Made by a program: the position numbers and the translations under genes | Notes under the pieces: model-generated | The model's database searches: none | Told to the model about the DNA's origin: nothing | What the model saw: only the letters and a program-made list of their open reading frames with translations | From: Dysgonomonas sp. 216 | Lineage (GTDB): Bacteria; Bacteroidota; Bacteroidia; Bacteroidales; Dysgonomonadaceae | Direction of reading: 5' to 3' | Assembly: GCF_010501065.1 (NCBI RefSeq) | Contig: NZ_QVMM01000002.1 | Span: forward strand, 62,001 to 126,000 | DNA length: 64,000 bases | Shown here: piece by piece, positions 1-8,622 of the stretch | How positions within the stretch are numbered: the stretch's first letter is position 1 | How the letters are laid out: each line of letters opens with the position of its first letter

Positions 1-1
1 C

Positions 2-27
2 AACCCGGCTTTTCGGGTATGTTTTTT
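2..27 (+). terminator. Intrinsic terminator of an upstream gene
   Basis: A short ACCCG/CGGGT stem with a GCTTTT-type loop is followed by a T-rich tract on the plus strand. It probably ends a plus-strand gene lying left of the window, converging on apt. The T tract is present only in the plus orientation. Confidence 0.55.
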
Positions 28-104
28 ATTATGTTTTTTAGATAATCTAGCATATTTTTCCAGATTATAAATAAGTTTGTTTGTATAGTTTTGTTTGTGT
101 ATTT

Positions 105-629
105 TTAGAACTTTATAAGCGAGTCAACTTCTATATCGTACGGAAAATGATCCCGTCCTTTTAACTCTTCTAATTCTATTATAAAGTTAATATAAATTTT
201 CTTTACTCCCATTTTTTTTACTAATTTATATGCAGCAAGCATTGTTCCGCCGGTAGCTAATAGGTCATCATGTATAATAACGATATCGTCTGGTGTTAAA
301 GCATCTTTATGTATTTGAATTGTATCTATGCCATATTCTTTTTCGTAGCTTTCTTCTATAGTATCATACGGAAGTTTTCCTGGTTTTCTTATAGGTATAA
401 AACCAGCGTTTAATTCGAGTGCCATAATAGGAGCCATTATAAACCCACGCGATTCTATCCCTATAATTTTTGTTATACCTTTATTCCTGTATTTTTTATT
501 TAGCTCTTTTGTTAACTCTTTTAAATTGTCGGCATTTTTAAATAGAGTAGTCACATCTTTAAATTGAATTCCTGGAATAGGAAAATCCGGTATGTTGCGT
601 ATCGATTTTTTTAATTTTTCTAGACTCAT
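105..629 (-). CDS. apt: Adenine phosphoribosyltransferase
   Basis: Converts adenine and PRPP to AMP and pyrophosphate in cytosolic purine salvage. The 174-residue length is normal for the family. The N-terminal IPDFPIPGIQFKD segment, IESRGF at residues 58-63 and the PRPP-binding loop VIIHDDLLATGGT at about 117-129 are all typical of Apt. The ATG at 629 is the only sensible start. The gene lies downstream of mnmG on the same strand, but the 86-base gap holds two parS sites, so apt probably has its own promoter. Nothing in the protein is unusual. Confidence 0.96.
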   Translation of the reverse strand: MSLEKLKKSIRNIPDFPIPGIQFKDVTTLFKNADNLKELTKELNKKYRNKGITKIIGIESRGFIMAPIMALELNAGFIPIRKPGKLPYDTIEESYEKEYGIDTIQIHKDALTPDDIVIIHDDLLATGGTMLAAYKLVKKMGVKKIYINFIIELEELKGRDHFPYDIEVDSLIKF

Positions 630-667
630 TTGTTTATATAATTAAATTCTTATTTTAAGTTTTTTAT

Positions 668-683
668 TGTTCCACGTGAAACA
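668..683. other. parS: parS centromere-like site 1
   Basis: The 16-base sequence TGTTCCACGTGAAACA matches the widely conserved chromosomal ParB-binding consensus TGTTNCACGTGAAACA, with one asymmetric position in the palindrome. It lies in the gap between apt and mnmG, 29 bases centre-to-centre from a second copy. ParB loading at such sites organises and segregates the origin region. The sequence match is direct; function is known from other bacteria. Confidence 0.93.
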
Positions 684-696
684 AATTTTCATCGAG

Positions 697-712
697 TGTT
701 TCACGTGAAACA
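697..712. other. parS: parS centromere-like site 2
   Basis: TGTTTCACGTGAAACA is a perfect 16-base palindrome identical to the canonical chromosomal parS site. It ends four bases before the mnmG stop codon. Two adjacent parS sites are much more than expected by chance and mark this part of the chromosome as origin-proximal in most bacteria that carry parS. Confidence 0.95.
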
Positions 713-715
713 TTT

Positions 716-2590
716 TTATCTTCCTAATAATACTAAAAGTATTGAAATATCATTTGGTGAGATTCCCGGAATTCTACTTGCTTGAGCTATAGTTTCAGGA
801 TTTATTCTTTTTAATTTTTCTCGAGCTTCGGTGGAAAGAGATAATATATTATCGTAATCGAATTTTCCTTTTATTCGTATATTCTCGAGACGATTAATTT
901 TGTCTGCTATTATTTCTTCGCGTTTTATGTAACCATCGTATTTGACTTTAATTTCGATGGCTTCGATAATTTCTTCTTTTCGGTTAGGTATTTTGTCTAA
1001 CTCTGTTTTAAATGTAGAAATATGTTCTTCTATATTATTGATGTTTATTTGTGGACGTGTAAGTAAATCTTTTAAGCGTGTGCGTTGTTTTAATGGCGAT
1101 GTGCCTAATGTCTCTAATGTTGAATTTATATATTCGGGTTTTAATGAATAATTTTCGGTGAAATCGATTATCCTCGAAATTTCGTTTTTCTTTTCTTCTA
1201 ATAAATGTAAACGATTACTTTTAGCTAATCCTATAATGTTGCTTTTTTCTGTTAATCTCATGTCGGCATCGTCTTGTCGAAGTAGTATTCTATATTCTGC
1301 TCTCGATGTAAACATACGATAAGGTTCGTCTACGCCTTTAGTTACTAAATCGTCGATTAATACGCCAATATAAGCTTCGTTTCTTTTTAGAATAAACTCG
1401 CTTCCTCCGTGTATATTTATGTGTGCATTTATACCTGCTATTAATCCTTGTCCGGCGGCTTCTTCATATCCTGTAGTGCCGTTTATTTGGCCTGCGAAAA
1501 ATAGATTTTTTACAAGTTTAGTTTCTAATGTATGCTTTAGTTGGGTAGGGTCGAAAAAATCATATTCGATAGCATAACCGGGTCTGTATATTTTTATATT
1601 ACGAAATGCTGGAACTTCTTTTAATGCATTTAATTGAATATCGAGTGGAAGTGAAGATGAAAAACCATTGAGGTAATATTCTTGTGTGTTTACGCCTTCG
1701 GGTTCTAAAAATAGTTGATGTGATATCTTATCGGCAAAAGTGACTATTTTTGTTTCAATACTTGGGCAATATCTTGGGCCGATACTTTTAATTTGTCCGT
1801 TGTAAAGGGGTGAATCTGGTAATCCTTTGCGTAAAATATTATGTACTTCTTCGTTTGTGTAACATATCCAGCAACTGAGTTGTTTTAATGTTTTTGCCGG
1901 ATAATCGAGATATGAGAATTTATGAAAATCATCTTCTCCTTTTTGTTCTTCCATTAAAGAAAAGTCAACGCTTTTTCCATCTATACGTACAGGAGTTCCG
2001 GTTTTCATTCTTTCAACTTTGAACCCAATTTCTCCCAATTGTTCGGATATTCCGCTAGATGATGGTTCTGCTATTCGTCCGCCTATTAATTGAACTTTGC
2101 CAATATGCATTAATCCATTAAGAAAGGTTCCGTTTGTTAGAATTACCGATTTTGCCGAGAAATTTACTCCCATAGCTGTTTTTACTCCTTTTATCTCGTT
2201 GTTTTTTATGTCGAGCGAGGTAACAGTATCTTGCCAAATGTCTAAATTTGCGGTGTTTTCGAGTATTTCTCTCCATTTTAGAATGAATTGTGCTCTATCG
2301 CTTTGTGCTCTTGGACTCCACATAGCTGGACCTTTCGATTTATTTAGCATTCGGAATTGAATAGCTGTTTTATCGGTAACTATTCCCATTTGTCCGCCTA
2401 ATGCATCAATTTCTCTAACTATTTGCCCTTTTGCTATGCCTCCTACTGCCGGATTGCAACTCATTTGGCCTATTTTGTTCATATCCATTGTTATCAGTAG
2501 GGTTTTTGATCCCATGTTTGCGGCAGCAGCAGCAGCTTCGCAGCCTGCATGTCCTCCACCGATAACTATTACCTCATATTTGAAGTCCAT
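716..2590 (-). CDS. mnmG: tRNA uridine-5-carboxymethylaminomethyl modification enzyme MnmG (GidA)
   Basis: FAD-dependent subunit that, with MnmE, installs the cmnm5 group on wobble U34 of certain tRNAs. The 624-residue protein is full length. It starts with the FAD-binding GGGHAGCEAA at residues 11-20, followed by the family motif MSCNPAVGGIAKGQ at about 43-56, and later FFAGQINGTTGYEEAAGQG. The C-terminus carries the helical MnmE-interaction region ending in the conserved RIPGISPNDISILL segment. The ATG at 2590 fits the beta-alpha-beta fold start. mnmG (gidA) is a classic neighbour of bacterial replication origins, which matters here because parS sites and a long AT-rich gap flank it. Confidence 0.97.
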   Translation of the reverse strand: MDFKYEVIVIGGGHAGCEAAAAAANMGSKTLLITMDMNKIGQMSCNPAVGGIAKGQIVREIDALGGQMGIVTDKTAIQFRMLNKSKGPAMWSPRAQSDRAQFILKWREILENTANLDIWQDTVTSLDIKNNEIKGVKTAMGVNFSAKSVILTNGTFLNGLMHIGKVQLIGGRIAEPSSSGISEQLGEIGFKVERMKTGTPVRIDGKSVDFSLMEEQKGEDDFHKFSYLDYPAKTLKQLSCWICYTNEEVHNILRKGLPDSPLYNGQIKSIGPRYCPSIETKIVTFADKISHQLFLEPEGVNTQEYYLNGFSSSLPLDIQLNALKEVPAFRNIKIYRPGYAIEYDFFDPTQLKHTLETKLVKNLFFAGQINGTTGYEEAAGQGLIAGINAHINIHGGSEFILKRNEAYIGVLIDDLVTKGVDEPYRMFTSRAEYRILLRQDDADMRLTEKSNIIGLAKSNRLHLLEEKKNEISRIIDFTENYSLKPEYINSTLETLGTSPLKQRTRLKDLLTRPQININNIEEHISTFKTELDKIPNRKEEIIEAIEIKVKYDGYIKREEIIADKINRLENIRIKGKFDYDNILSLSTEAREKLKRINPETIAQASRIPGISPNDISILLVLLGR

Positions 2591-3914
2591 TGTCTTTTTT
2601 GATTTGTTTTTACGAAATATGATCTATTCTTTATATACAAAGTTAATATTATTAGTGCAATAATTTATCTTCGTGTTGTTAATAGCTGTATAATCTTTTT
2701 GTTTTGTAAAATATCGTTTGCTATTTTATAAATCTTCTTTCTCTTTTTGATCATTTTTCTTTTTATTATCTGTAATTAATTTTCTAAAATGTATTTCTAT
2801 GTATAAATAATAAATCTATTGATTCCTTATTTGTGTTATTTTTTAATATCTGATTGTGTATTTATATTACTTGTTGTTTTTGTAGTAATTGATATTATTT
2901 AGTTATTTTCTCTATTTTTTATTTTCTCTGCTTTTATTAATAAGTTAATTTATATTTATAACTATAGAATTATAGTTTACTTAAATTATTATTATATTTT
3001 TAATTAATGAATTATACTAATAATTATATATTTTTTAATGTTAAAATATTTCATAAGTTATAGCGTTATATATATCTATATATATTCTATACTTCTTATA
3101 ATATTTCATATTTTACTTTTTAATTTGTTATTATCTATCTCTTGTTTTTATTTTTTTATATTCATTCTATTCAGTTCTTGTTTTTTTGAAATATTTTTAT
3201 TTCTATTTGTAATTTTTTCTTTACAAATTATCTTAATAGTATTTTTAGTTTTTAAATATTGACAATATTATATCTGTTGTCTGTTTATAAGTCGGACATA
3301 AATTTAATGTTTCTGTATACTCTCTTCATATTGTATTATTAATTTCTATCAATACTTGGTTTTCTTCCCTTTTCGTTGTTTATGGATTTGCGTGATTTGA
3401 TATTAAGCTGTTTTTTCTTATTGTTTTTATTATTCCGTATTATGTGAAAATATTAATAAAATTGTCTTGTCTTCTGAATGTTACTTTTTATTTCCTACTT
3501 ATACAATTTTCAATATATTTTTGTCTTTATATTTTTCTTTCTTTTTATTTTATATTCTATCTATTTATAAATTAAATTATGTTTATAATTATAGTTTTAT
3601 ATATTTATATTATAAATAATTATCTTTATAATAATATATTATATATATATAGTTCTTTTTTATAATGTTAATATTGTTTACTAATAATATGAATATATAA
3701 TACTATACTAATATTTTATTCTTACATTTAATATTATTCTCCTGTTACCTTTTCAAAATAATTTGCTTTTATCTTATGAGCTTTTCTTAGTTTATATTGT
3801 AGTTTAATTAACTACTTCTGTTGTTTAATTGGCAATATTATGTTAAAAAATATCACTTTTTATGCTTTAATAGAATACTAATATTATATTTGAACATCTA
3901 AACTTAAGTGTGTT
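2591..3914. other. Long AT-rich intergenic region, candidate oriC
   Basis: About 1.3 kb without a credible gene. It is extremely AT-rich, with runs such as TATATATATAT near 3640 and T-rich stretches on the plus strand. Transcription diverges from it: mnmG and apt run left, the GntR gene and dapB run right. No perfect DnaA box (TTATNCACA) was found; a one-mismatch 9-mer, TGTTTATAA, occurs at 3282-3290 and 3580-3588. Together with mnmG and two parS sites this fits a replication origin region, but a promoter-rich gap or decayed sequence could look the same. Confidence 0.5.
3885..3892 (+). promoter_or_regulatory. Bacteroidetes -7 element ahead of the GntR gene
   Basis: TATATTTG matches the Bacteroidetes -7 consensus TAnnTTTG and ends 22 bases before the ATG. 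No clear -33 TTTG is visible upstream, and the AT-rich setting raises the chance of a false match. Confidence 0.35.
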
Positions 3915-4280
3915 ATGGAGTTTCATAAGAATAAGCCAATCTATGTTCAGATTGTAGATATAATTGCTCAAAAAGTTGTTTCGAAAGAATGGACTGAAGA
4001 ATCAAAACTACCAACTATTAAAGAGTTGGCTAAAGATCTTGATGTTAATCATAATACATTGATGAGATCCCTTGAATTTCTGCAAAATCAAAAAATATTA
4101 GTGTCAAAGCGTGGTGTAGGGCTTTTTCTTACAAAAGATTCGTATAATAATGCTTTGAACTTCATGCGTAAATCTTTTTACGATAATCAGGTTCCTGAGT
4201 TTTTTGAAACTATGTACACCCTGAAAATCACATTGGGCGAACTTATTGACTTGTATAAGTCGAATAAAAAATCGAAATAA
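3915..4280 (+). CDS. GntR-family transcriptional regulator, short (YtrA-like)
   Basis: A 121-residue DNA-binding protein with an N-terminal winged helix-turn-helix of GntR type. The pattern PIYVQIVDIIAQKV, then KLPTIKELAKDLDVNHNTLMRSLEFL and a wing with KRGVGLFL covers residues 8-75. The remaining 45 residues are a short helical tail, too small for a FadR or HutC ligand domain, as in YtrA-like regulators. Such proteins often repress an adjacent ABC transporter, but none is next to it. It is the first gene right of the AT-rich gap and is followed 93 bases later by dapB. Its target is unknown. Confidence 0.85.
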   Translation: MEFHKNKPIYVQIVDIIAQKVVSKEWTEESKLPTIKELAKDLDVNHNTLMRSLEFLQNQKILVSKRGVGLFLTKDSYNNALNFMRKSFYDNQVPEFFETMYTLKITLGELIDLYKSNKKSK

Positions 4281-4345
4281 TATTAATTTTCTGTATTTTT
4301 GTGTGATTAATTTTCTTTTTCTTAGACCAATAAAATGGTTTGAGA

Positions 4346-4353
4346 TAATTTTG
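4346..4353 (+). promoter_or_regulatory. -7 element ahead of dapB
   Basis: TAATTTTG matches TAnnTTTG and lies 20 bases before the dapB ATG. A -33 element is not evident. It suggests that dapB-lepB are transcribed separately from the GntR gene. Confidence 0.4.
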
Positions 4354-4373
4354 TATTATATAAATATCATTTT

Positions 4374-5090
4374 ATGAAGATAGCACTTATAGGTTATGGA
4401 AAGATGGGCAAGGAAATTGAACGGATTGCCAAAGAGAGAGGGCACGATATTGTTGCGGCCATAGATGTAACCAATGCAGCTGATATGGATTCGGATCTGT
4501 TTAAAAGTGCAGATGTAGCTATTGAGTTTACAACTCCACATACAGCTATGAATAATTACAAGAAATGTTTTGCTTCGAATATTCCGGTGGTTTCGGGTAC
4601 AACAGGTTGGCTCGAACATATGGACGAAGTTAAGAATGCTTGTGAAAAAGATGGGCAGACTTTTTTCTATGCTTCGAATTTTAGTCTTGGTGTAAATATC
4701 TTTTTTGCTTTAAATAAGTATTTAGCTAAAATTATGAATAAATTCCCCGATTATAACGTGAAAATGATAGAAACTCATCATATTCATAAATTGGATGCTC
4801 CGAGCGGAACTGCTATTACTTTAGCTGAAGATATAATGGATAATATTGACAGAAAAAGTCGATGGAATCTTGATTCGGAACAAAATAATGACGATTTGGC
4901 TATTTATGCTGTACGAGAAGGAGAAGTTCCCGGGATACATGAAATTATATACGAATCTTCTGTCGATTATATAAATATTAAACATGATGCCAAAAACCGT
5001 CAAGGATTTGCTCTTGGAGCTGTGCTTGCTGCAGAGTTTACTTGCGGTAAAAAGGGATTTTTGGGAATGAAAGATATGCTCGACTTTTAA
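4374..5090 (+). CDS. dapB: 4-hydroxy-tetrahydrodipicolinate reductase
   Basis: Reduces hydroxytetrahydrodipicolinate with NAD(P)H in diaminopimelate and lysine biosynthesis. The 238-residue protein opens with the nucleotide-binding GYGKMG (residues 7-12). It carries the DapB catalytic signature ETHHIHKLDAPSGTA near residues 133-147, with the paired histidines and the lysine. The size is slightly shorter than the E. coli enzyme, as is usual for Bacteroidales. lepB follows after 11 bases, so the two are probably one operon supplying cell-wall precursor and protein export functions. Confidence 0.95.
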   Translation: MKIALIGYGKMGKEIERIAKERGHDIVAAIDVTNAADMDSDLFKSADVAIEFTTPHTAMNNYKKCFASNIPVVSGTTGWLEHMDEVKNACEKDGQTFFYASNFSLGVNIFFALNKYLAKIMNKFPDYNVKMIETHHIHKLDAPSGTAITLAEDIMDNIDRKSRWNLDSEQNNDDLAIYAVREGEVPGIHEIIYESSVDYINIKHDAKNRQGFALGAVLAAEFTCGKKGFLGMKDMLDF

Positions 5091-5101
5091 AACATAAAGG
5101 G

Positions 5102-6607
5102 ATGAATATTAAAGAACGAATACTGAACGCACCGAAGAGAAAATGGATACGCATGGCAATTATGGATTTGCTGTGTATATTATTTGCTATATGGTCGGGT
5201 TATTACTTGGTTTTGCTATTGTTATTATTGTTTTTCGATTGTTATATAACAAAATTTATACCTTGGGGAGCTTGGAAAAAATCGAAAAATCCTGTAGTTA
5301 GAAAAACGATGGAATGGGTAGATGCTATTCTTTTTGCGCTAATTGCAGTATATTTTATTAATACGTTTTTCTTTCAAAATTATCAGATTCCATCGTCATC
5401 TCTTGAGAAATCGTTATTAGTTGGTGATTTTCTTTTTGTAAGTAAATTGAGTTATGGCGCCCGTTCGCCAATGACTCCCTTATCTTTTCCATTAGCTCAA
5501 CATACATTACCTTTTTTTGATAGTAAATCTTATATCGATAAACCTCAGTTGGAATACAAACGTTTACCCGGATTTGGTTCGGTGGAAAGGGGAGATATTG
5601 TAGTTTTTAATTTTCCTGCTGGGGATACAGTTGCTCTAAAAATTCAAGAACGTGACTATTATGCATTATGTAAGGTAAATCCTAATGGACGTGAAGGTGT
5701 GTGGGCTAATAAGGCAACTTATGGAGATATAGTTTATCGTCCGGTTGATCGCCGAGAGAATTATGTAAAACGTTGTCTTGGTCTTCCGGGAGAAACTATT
5801 GAATTGAAAAATGATACTACTTATATCGATGGAAAGGCTATTGAAGATCCTATAAATATTCAGCACTTATATTTTATACAAACTGATGGAACACAATTAT
5901 CTGCTAAATTTTTCGAAGGATTAGGAATAACTAATGATGATATAGCTGGTATTGTTGGCGATAAAGCTGAGAATATCCTTCGTCCTTTTTTTGAATCACA
6001 ATTGGATAGTTTAACTGTTTCTCAAATTGGTTTTGATTGGACTAAAGCAAACAAAGGTATACTTTATGTTAATGTGTTTCTTACGAAAGAGATGGTTAAT
6101 GAGTTAAAGAAAAAACCTTTTGTTAAGAAAGTTATTCGTCAAAATGATTTTTACCATCGTCTTCATTCATTTACAGGTTCGGTATATTCTCAACAAATGG
6201 GTGTATACCCTATTACATATGAAAAGAGCGTTTTGCCCGGTGATTTTCCGGCTCTTTGGATTCCGAAAAAAGGAGAGACTATTCGTTTCGATGAAAACGT
6301 TGATTACAAAGTAGCAGCTTACGAACGTTGTATCAAAAACTACGAACATAATAATTTTGATTATAGCGGAGGAAAGGTGTATATAAACGGGAAAGAAGTC
6401 GATTCGTATACTTTTAAATTCGATTATTATTTTATGATGGGAGATAATCGTGATAATTCGGCCGATTCGCGTGCATGGGGCTTTGTTCCTGAGGATCATA
6501 TTGTAGGTAGTCCTGTATTTATTTGGCTTTCGTTAGATAAAGATAAAGGATTGTTTAATGGAAAAATTCGATGGGGACGCCTGTTTACGAGTGCAAAAAA
6601 GAAATAA
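5102..6607 (+). CDS. lepB: Signal peptidase I, Bacteroidetes type with large insertion
   Basis: Membrane serine protease that removes signal peptides from exported proteins. The N-terminus has hydrophobic segments near residues 18-42 and 75-95. The nucleophile lies in QIPSSSLEKSL (serine near residue 100) and the general-base lysine in YVKRCLGLPG (near 222). The C-terminal box MMGDNRDNSADSRAWG is at about 445-460. Between the lysine box and the last box lies an insertion of roughly 200 residues, which makes the protein 501 residues against 324 for E. coli. Enlarged enzymes of this kind are common in Bacteroidales. All catalytic boxes are intact. Confidence 0.94.
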   Translation: MNIKERILNAPKRKWIRMAIMDLLCILFAIWSGYYLVLLLLLLFFDCYITKFIPWGAWKKSKNPVVRKTMEWVDAILFALIAVYFINTFFFQNYQIPSSSLEKSLLVGDFLFVSKLSYGARSPMTPLSFPLAQHTLPFFDSKSYIDKPQLEYKRLPGFGSVERGDIVVFNFPAGDTVALKIQERDYYALCKVNPNGREGVWANKATYGDIVYRPVDRRENYVKRCLGLPGETIELKNDTTYIDGKAIEDPINIQHLYFIQTDGTQLSAKFFEGLGITNDDIAGIVGDKAENILRPFFESQLDSLTVSQIGFDWTKANKGILYVNVFLTKEMVNELKKKPFVKKVIRQNDFYHRLHSFTGSVYSQQMGVYPITYEKSVLPGDFPALWIPKKGETIRFDENVDYKVAAYERCIKNYEHNNFDYSGGKVYINGKEVDSYTFKFDYYFMMGDNRDNSADSRAWGFVPEDHIVGSPVFIWLSLDKDKGLFNGKIRWGRLFTSAKKK

Positions 6608-6632
6608 ACATATAATTTGCGAAAAATATTAA

Positions 6633-6672
6633 GGCGGGTAAACCATATTAAAGCGGTTTGCCCGTTTTTTAT
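6633..6672 (+). terminator. Terminator after lepB
   Basis: A stem of CGGGTAAACC with GGTTTGCCCG (one G-T wobble), followed by six T residues. It closes the dapB-lepB unit. Confidence 0.85.
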
Positions 6673-6718
6673 TGATATTTAAATTCTTAAATTTGTTTCG
6701 CATTACTTAAACCTTATT

Positions 6719-7765
6719 ATGGTTAAATCAACGAAATTCAGTGCATGGAAGATTATATTGCCAACTTTGCTTGGGATGGGGGTAATTGTTTATATGCTTT
6801 GGAAAGATCTTGCTCAGGATGGCGGCGAAAATCTTGAAAGTTTGAAGCAAATACAAGTTTCATGGAGAACGTTTTTCTGGATTTTTGTAGCTCTTTTATT
6901 AATGGTAGGACGCGATTTAGGTTTTACTATACGTTATCGGTATTTAACCGATAAACTTTTATCGTGGAAGCAAAGTATTAAAGTTACTTTGTTAGCCGAA
7001 TTTGGCTCGGCAATTACTCCTTCTACAGTGGGAGGATCAAGTATGGCTGTTTTGTTTTTAGCAAAAGAAAATATTTCGGTAGGGAAAAGCACAACAATGG
7101 TATTTGTTACTATGTTGCTCGACGAGATGTTTTTTGTTGTCACTTTTCCTGTCCTTTTCTTATTTTTACCGTTCGATTCGTTGTTTTCGAGCGATTCAGC
7201 TCTTGAGGTTAGTATATTTACTCTTTTTGTTGTGGCTTATATTATCAAGCTTTTACTTTGTGCTTGTTTAATAACCGGTTTGTTCTTTAAGCCTCAAGCT
7301 ATACGCTGGCTTTTACTTAATATATTTCGTTTACCATTTCTTCGTAAATGGCAACGTGCTGCTCAAAAAGTAGGAGACGATATAATTCTTAGCTCAAAAG
7401 AAATAAAAGGGAAAAAAATATCGTATTGGCTTCCATTGATATTTGCTACTGTTTTATCGTGGTGTTCACGATATTTGGTGGTAAATGCCCTTTTTATGGC
7501 GTTTTTCCCTGTCGAAGATAATTTGCTTGTATTTGCCCGCCAATTTGTTATGTGGATATTGATGATAATAAGTATAACTCCCGGTGGAAGTGGCTTGACA
7601 GAGATAATTTTCGATAAATATTTGAGTGGACTCATACCTATTATGGGACTTGCTCCTGTTATTATGCTTTTATGGCGGTTATTAAGCTATTATAATTATC
7701 TTTTTATCGGAGCTTTGCTTGTTCCACGCTGGATAAGTAGTTCGTTTGGAAAGAGGTCGCAGTAA
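6719..7765 (+). CDS. Flippase-like / LPG-synthase-TM family membrane protein
   Basis: A 348-residue polytopic inner-membrane protein of the UPF0104 (YbhN-like, lysylphosphatidylglycerol synthase transmembrane) family, with about eight hydrophobic segments. The family-typical motif is the glycine-rich ITPGGSGLTEIIF near residues 283-295, preceded by the shorter repeat ITPSTVGGSSMAVLF near 98-112. There is no C-terminal aminoacyl-transferase domain, so it is not a complete MprF. A role in moving a lipid or lipid-linked intermediate is the usual guess for the family and is not shown by the sequence. A 26-base gap separates it from the esterase gene. Confidence 0.82.
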   Translation: MVKSTKFSAWKIILPTLLGMGVIVYMLWKDLAQDGGENLESLKQIQVSWRTFFWIFVALLLMVGRDLGFTIRYRYLTDKLLSWKQSIKVTLLAEFGSAITPSTVGGSSMAVLFLAKENISVGKSTTMVFVTMLLDEMFFVVTFPVLFLFLPFDSLFSSDSALEVSIFTLFVVAYIIKLLLCACLITGLFFKPQAIRWLLLNIFRLPFLRKWQRAAQKVGDDIILSSKEIKGKKISYWLPLIFATVLSWCSRYLVVNALFMAFFPVEDNLLVFARQFVMWILMIISITPGGSGLTEIIFDKYLSGLIPIMGLAPVIMLLWRLLSYYNYLFIGALLVPRWISSSFGKRSQ

Positions 7766-7791
7766 TGATAATTTAGAATAAACATAATACG

Positions 7792-8610
7792 ATGAAAACG
7801 ATTTTGAGAAGTCTCTTTGTAAGTGTTTTTTTACTATCATTTTTATATGTTTCGGCACAGCCGATAGATACTGTTTCGGTATATAGTCATAAAATGGGTA
7901 TTGATGTCAAAAATTTAGTGATTTTACCGAAGAATTATAATGTCAATCAAACATATCCTGTTCTATATTTACTACATGGTCATGGAGGCAATCATATTTC
8001 ATGGGCAAGGATTAAGCCGTCGTTACCTGAGGAAGCTTCGAGATATAATATGATTATTGTTTGTCCTGATGGAAAGAATAGTTGGTATTGGGATAGTCCG
8101 ATAAACTCGAAGTCGCAATTCGAAACTTATGTAAGTAAAGAATTGGTTGAGTATATGGATAAAACTTATAGTACGGTAAAATCGAATAAGGGACGTGCAA
8201 TAACGGGATTCAGTATGGGCGGACATGGAGGGCTGTGGTTGGGCATTCGGCATCAAGATGTTTTCGGTGCTTGCGGTTCAATGAGCGGGGGAGTAGATAT
8301 ACGTCCTTTTCCGAATAACTGGAATATGAAGAATTTACTGGGTTCGTATAACGAAAATCCCAATTATTGGAACGAACATACGGTAATGAATTTGGTAAAA
8401 CTTATAAAGCCTTCAACTGCTAATATTATAATAGATTGTGGTGTAGATGATTTCTTTTTTGACGTAAACGAACGTTTACATCGCGAATTAATGCTTAATA
8501 AGATTCCTCACGATTATATTGTTCGCCCTGGTGCGCATAATGGTGCTTATTGGAATAATGCTGTTGATTACCAAATTCTTTATTTCTCAAAATATTTTAA
8601 TAAAAAGTAA
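7792..8610 (+). CDS. Secreted alpha/beta-hydrolase esterase (Esterase-D/CE1-like)
   Basis: A 272-residue protein with a clear signal peptide (cleavage near SAQ-P, residue 23). The alpha/beta-hydrolase signature GFSMGG places the nucleophilic serine near residue 141. The oxyanion strand LYLLHGHGGNHISW, an acid region VDDFFFDV and a C-terminal GAHNGAYW with the likely catalytic histidine complete the triad. This is the pattern of the putative-esterase family, which includes feruloyl and S-formylglutathione esterases. It probably acts in the periplasm or outside the cell. The substrate cannot be told from the sequence. Confidence 0.85.
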   Translation: MKTILRSLFVSVFLLSFLYVSAQPIDTVSVYSHKMGIDVKNLVILPKNYNVNQTYPVLYLLHGHGGNHISWARIKPSLPEEASRYNMIIVCPDGKNSWYWDSPINSKSQFETYVSKELVEYMDKTYSTVKSNKGRAITGFSMGGHGGLWLGIRHQDVFGACGSMSGGVDIRPFPNNWNMKNLLGSYNENPNYWNEHTVMNLVKLIKPSTANIIIDCGVDDFFFDVNERLHRELMLNKIPHDYIVRPGAHNGAYWNNAVDYQILYFSKYFNKK

Positions 8611-8622
8611 ACACAGGCTAGT

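Noticed and set aside
3038..3262. 74-codon plus-strand frame in the AT-rich gap
   Set aside because: Composition is almost only I, Y, L, F and S, as expected from random AT-rich DNA; no start context and no conserved look.
2591..3914. A cluster of DnaA boxes
   Set aside because: No exact TTATNCACA on either strand; the two one-mismatch 9-mers are within chance for such AT-rich DNA, so no box is annotated.
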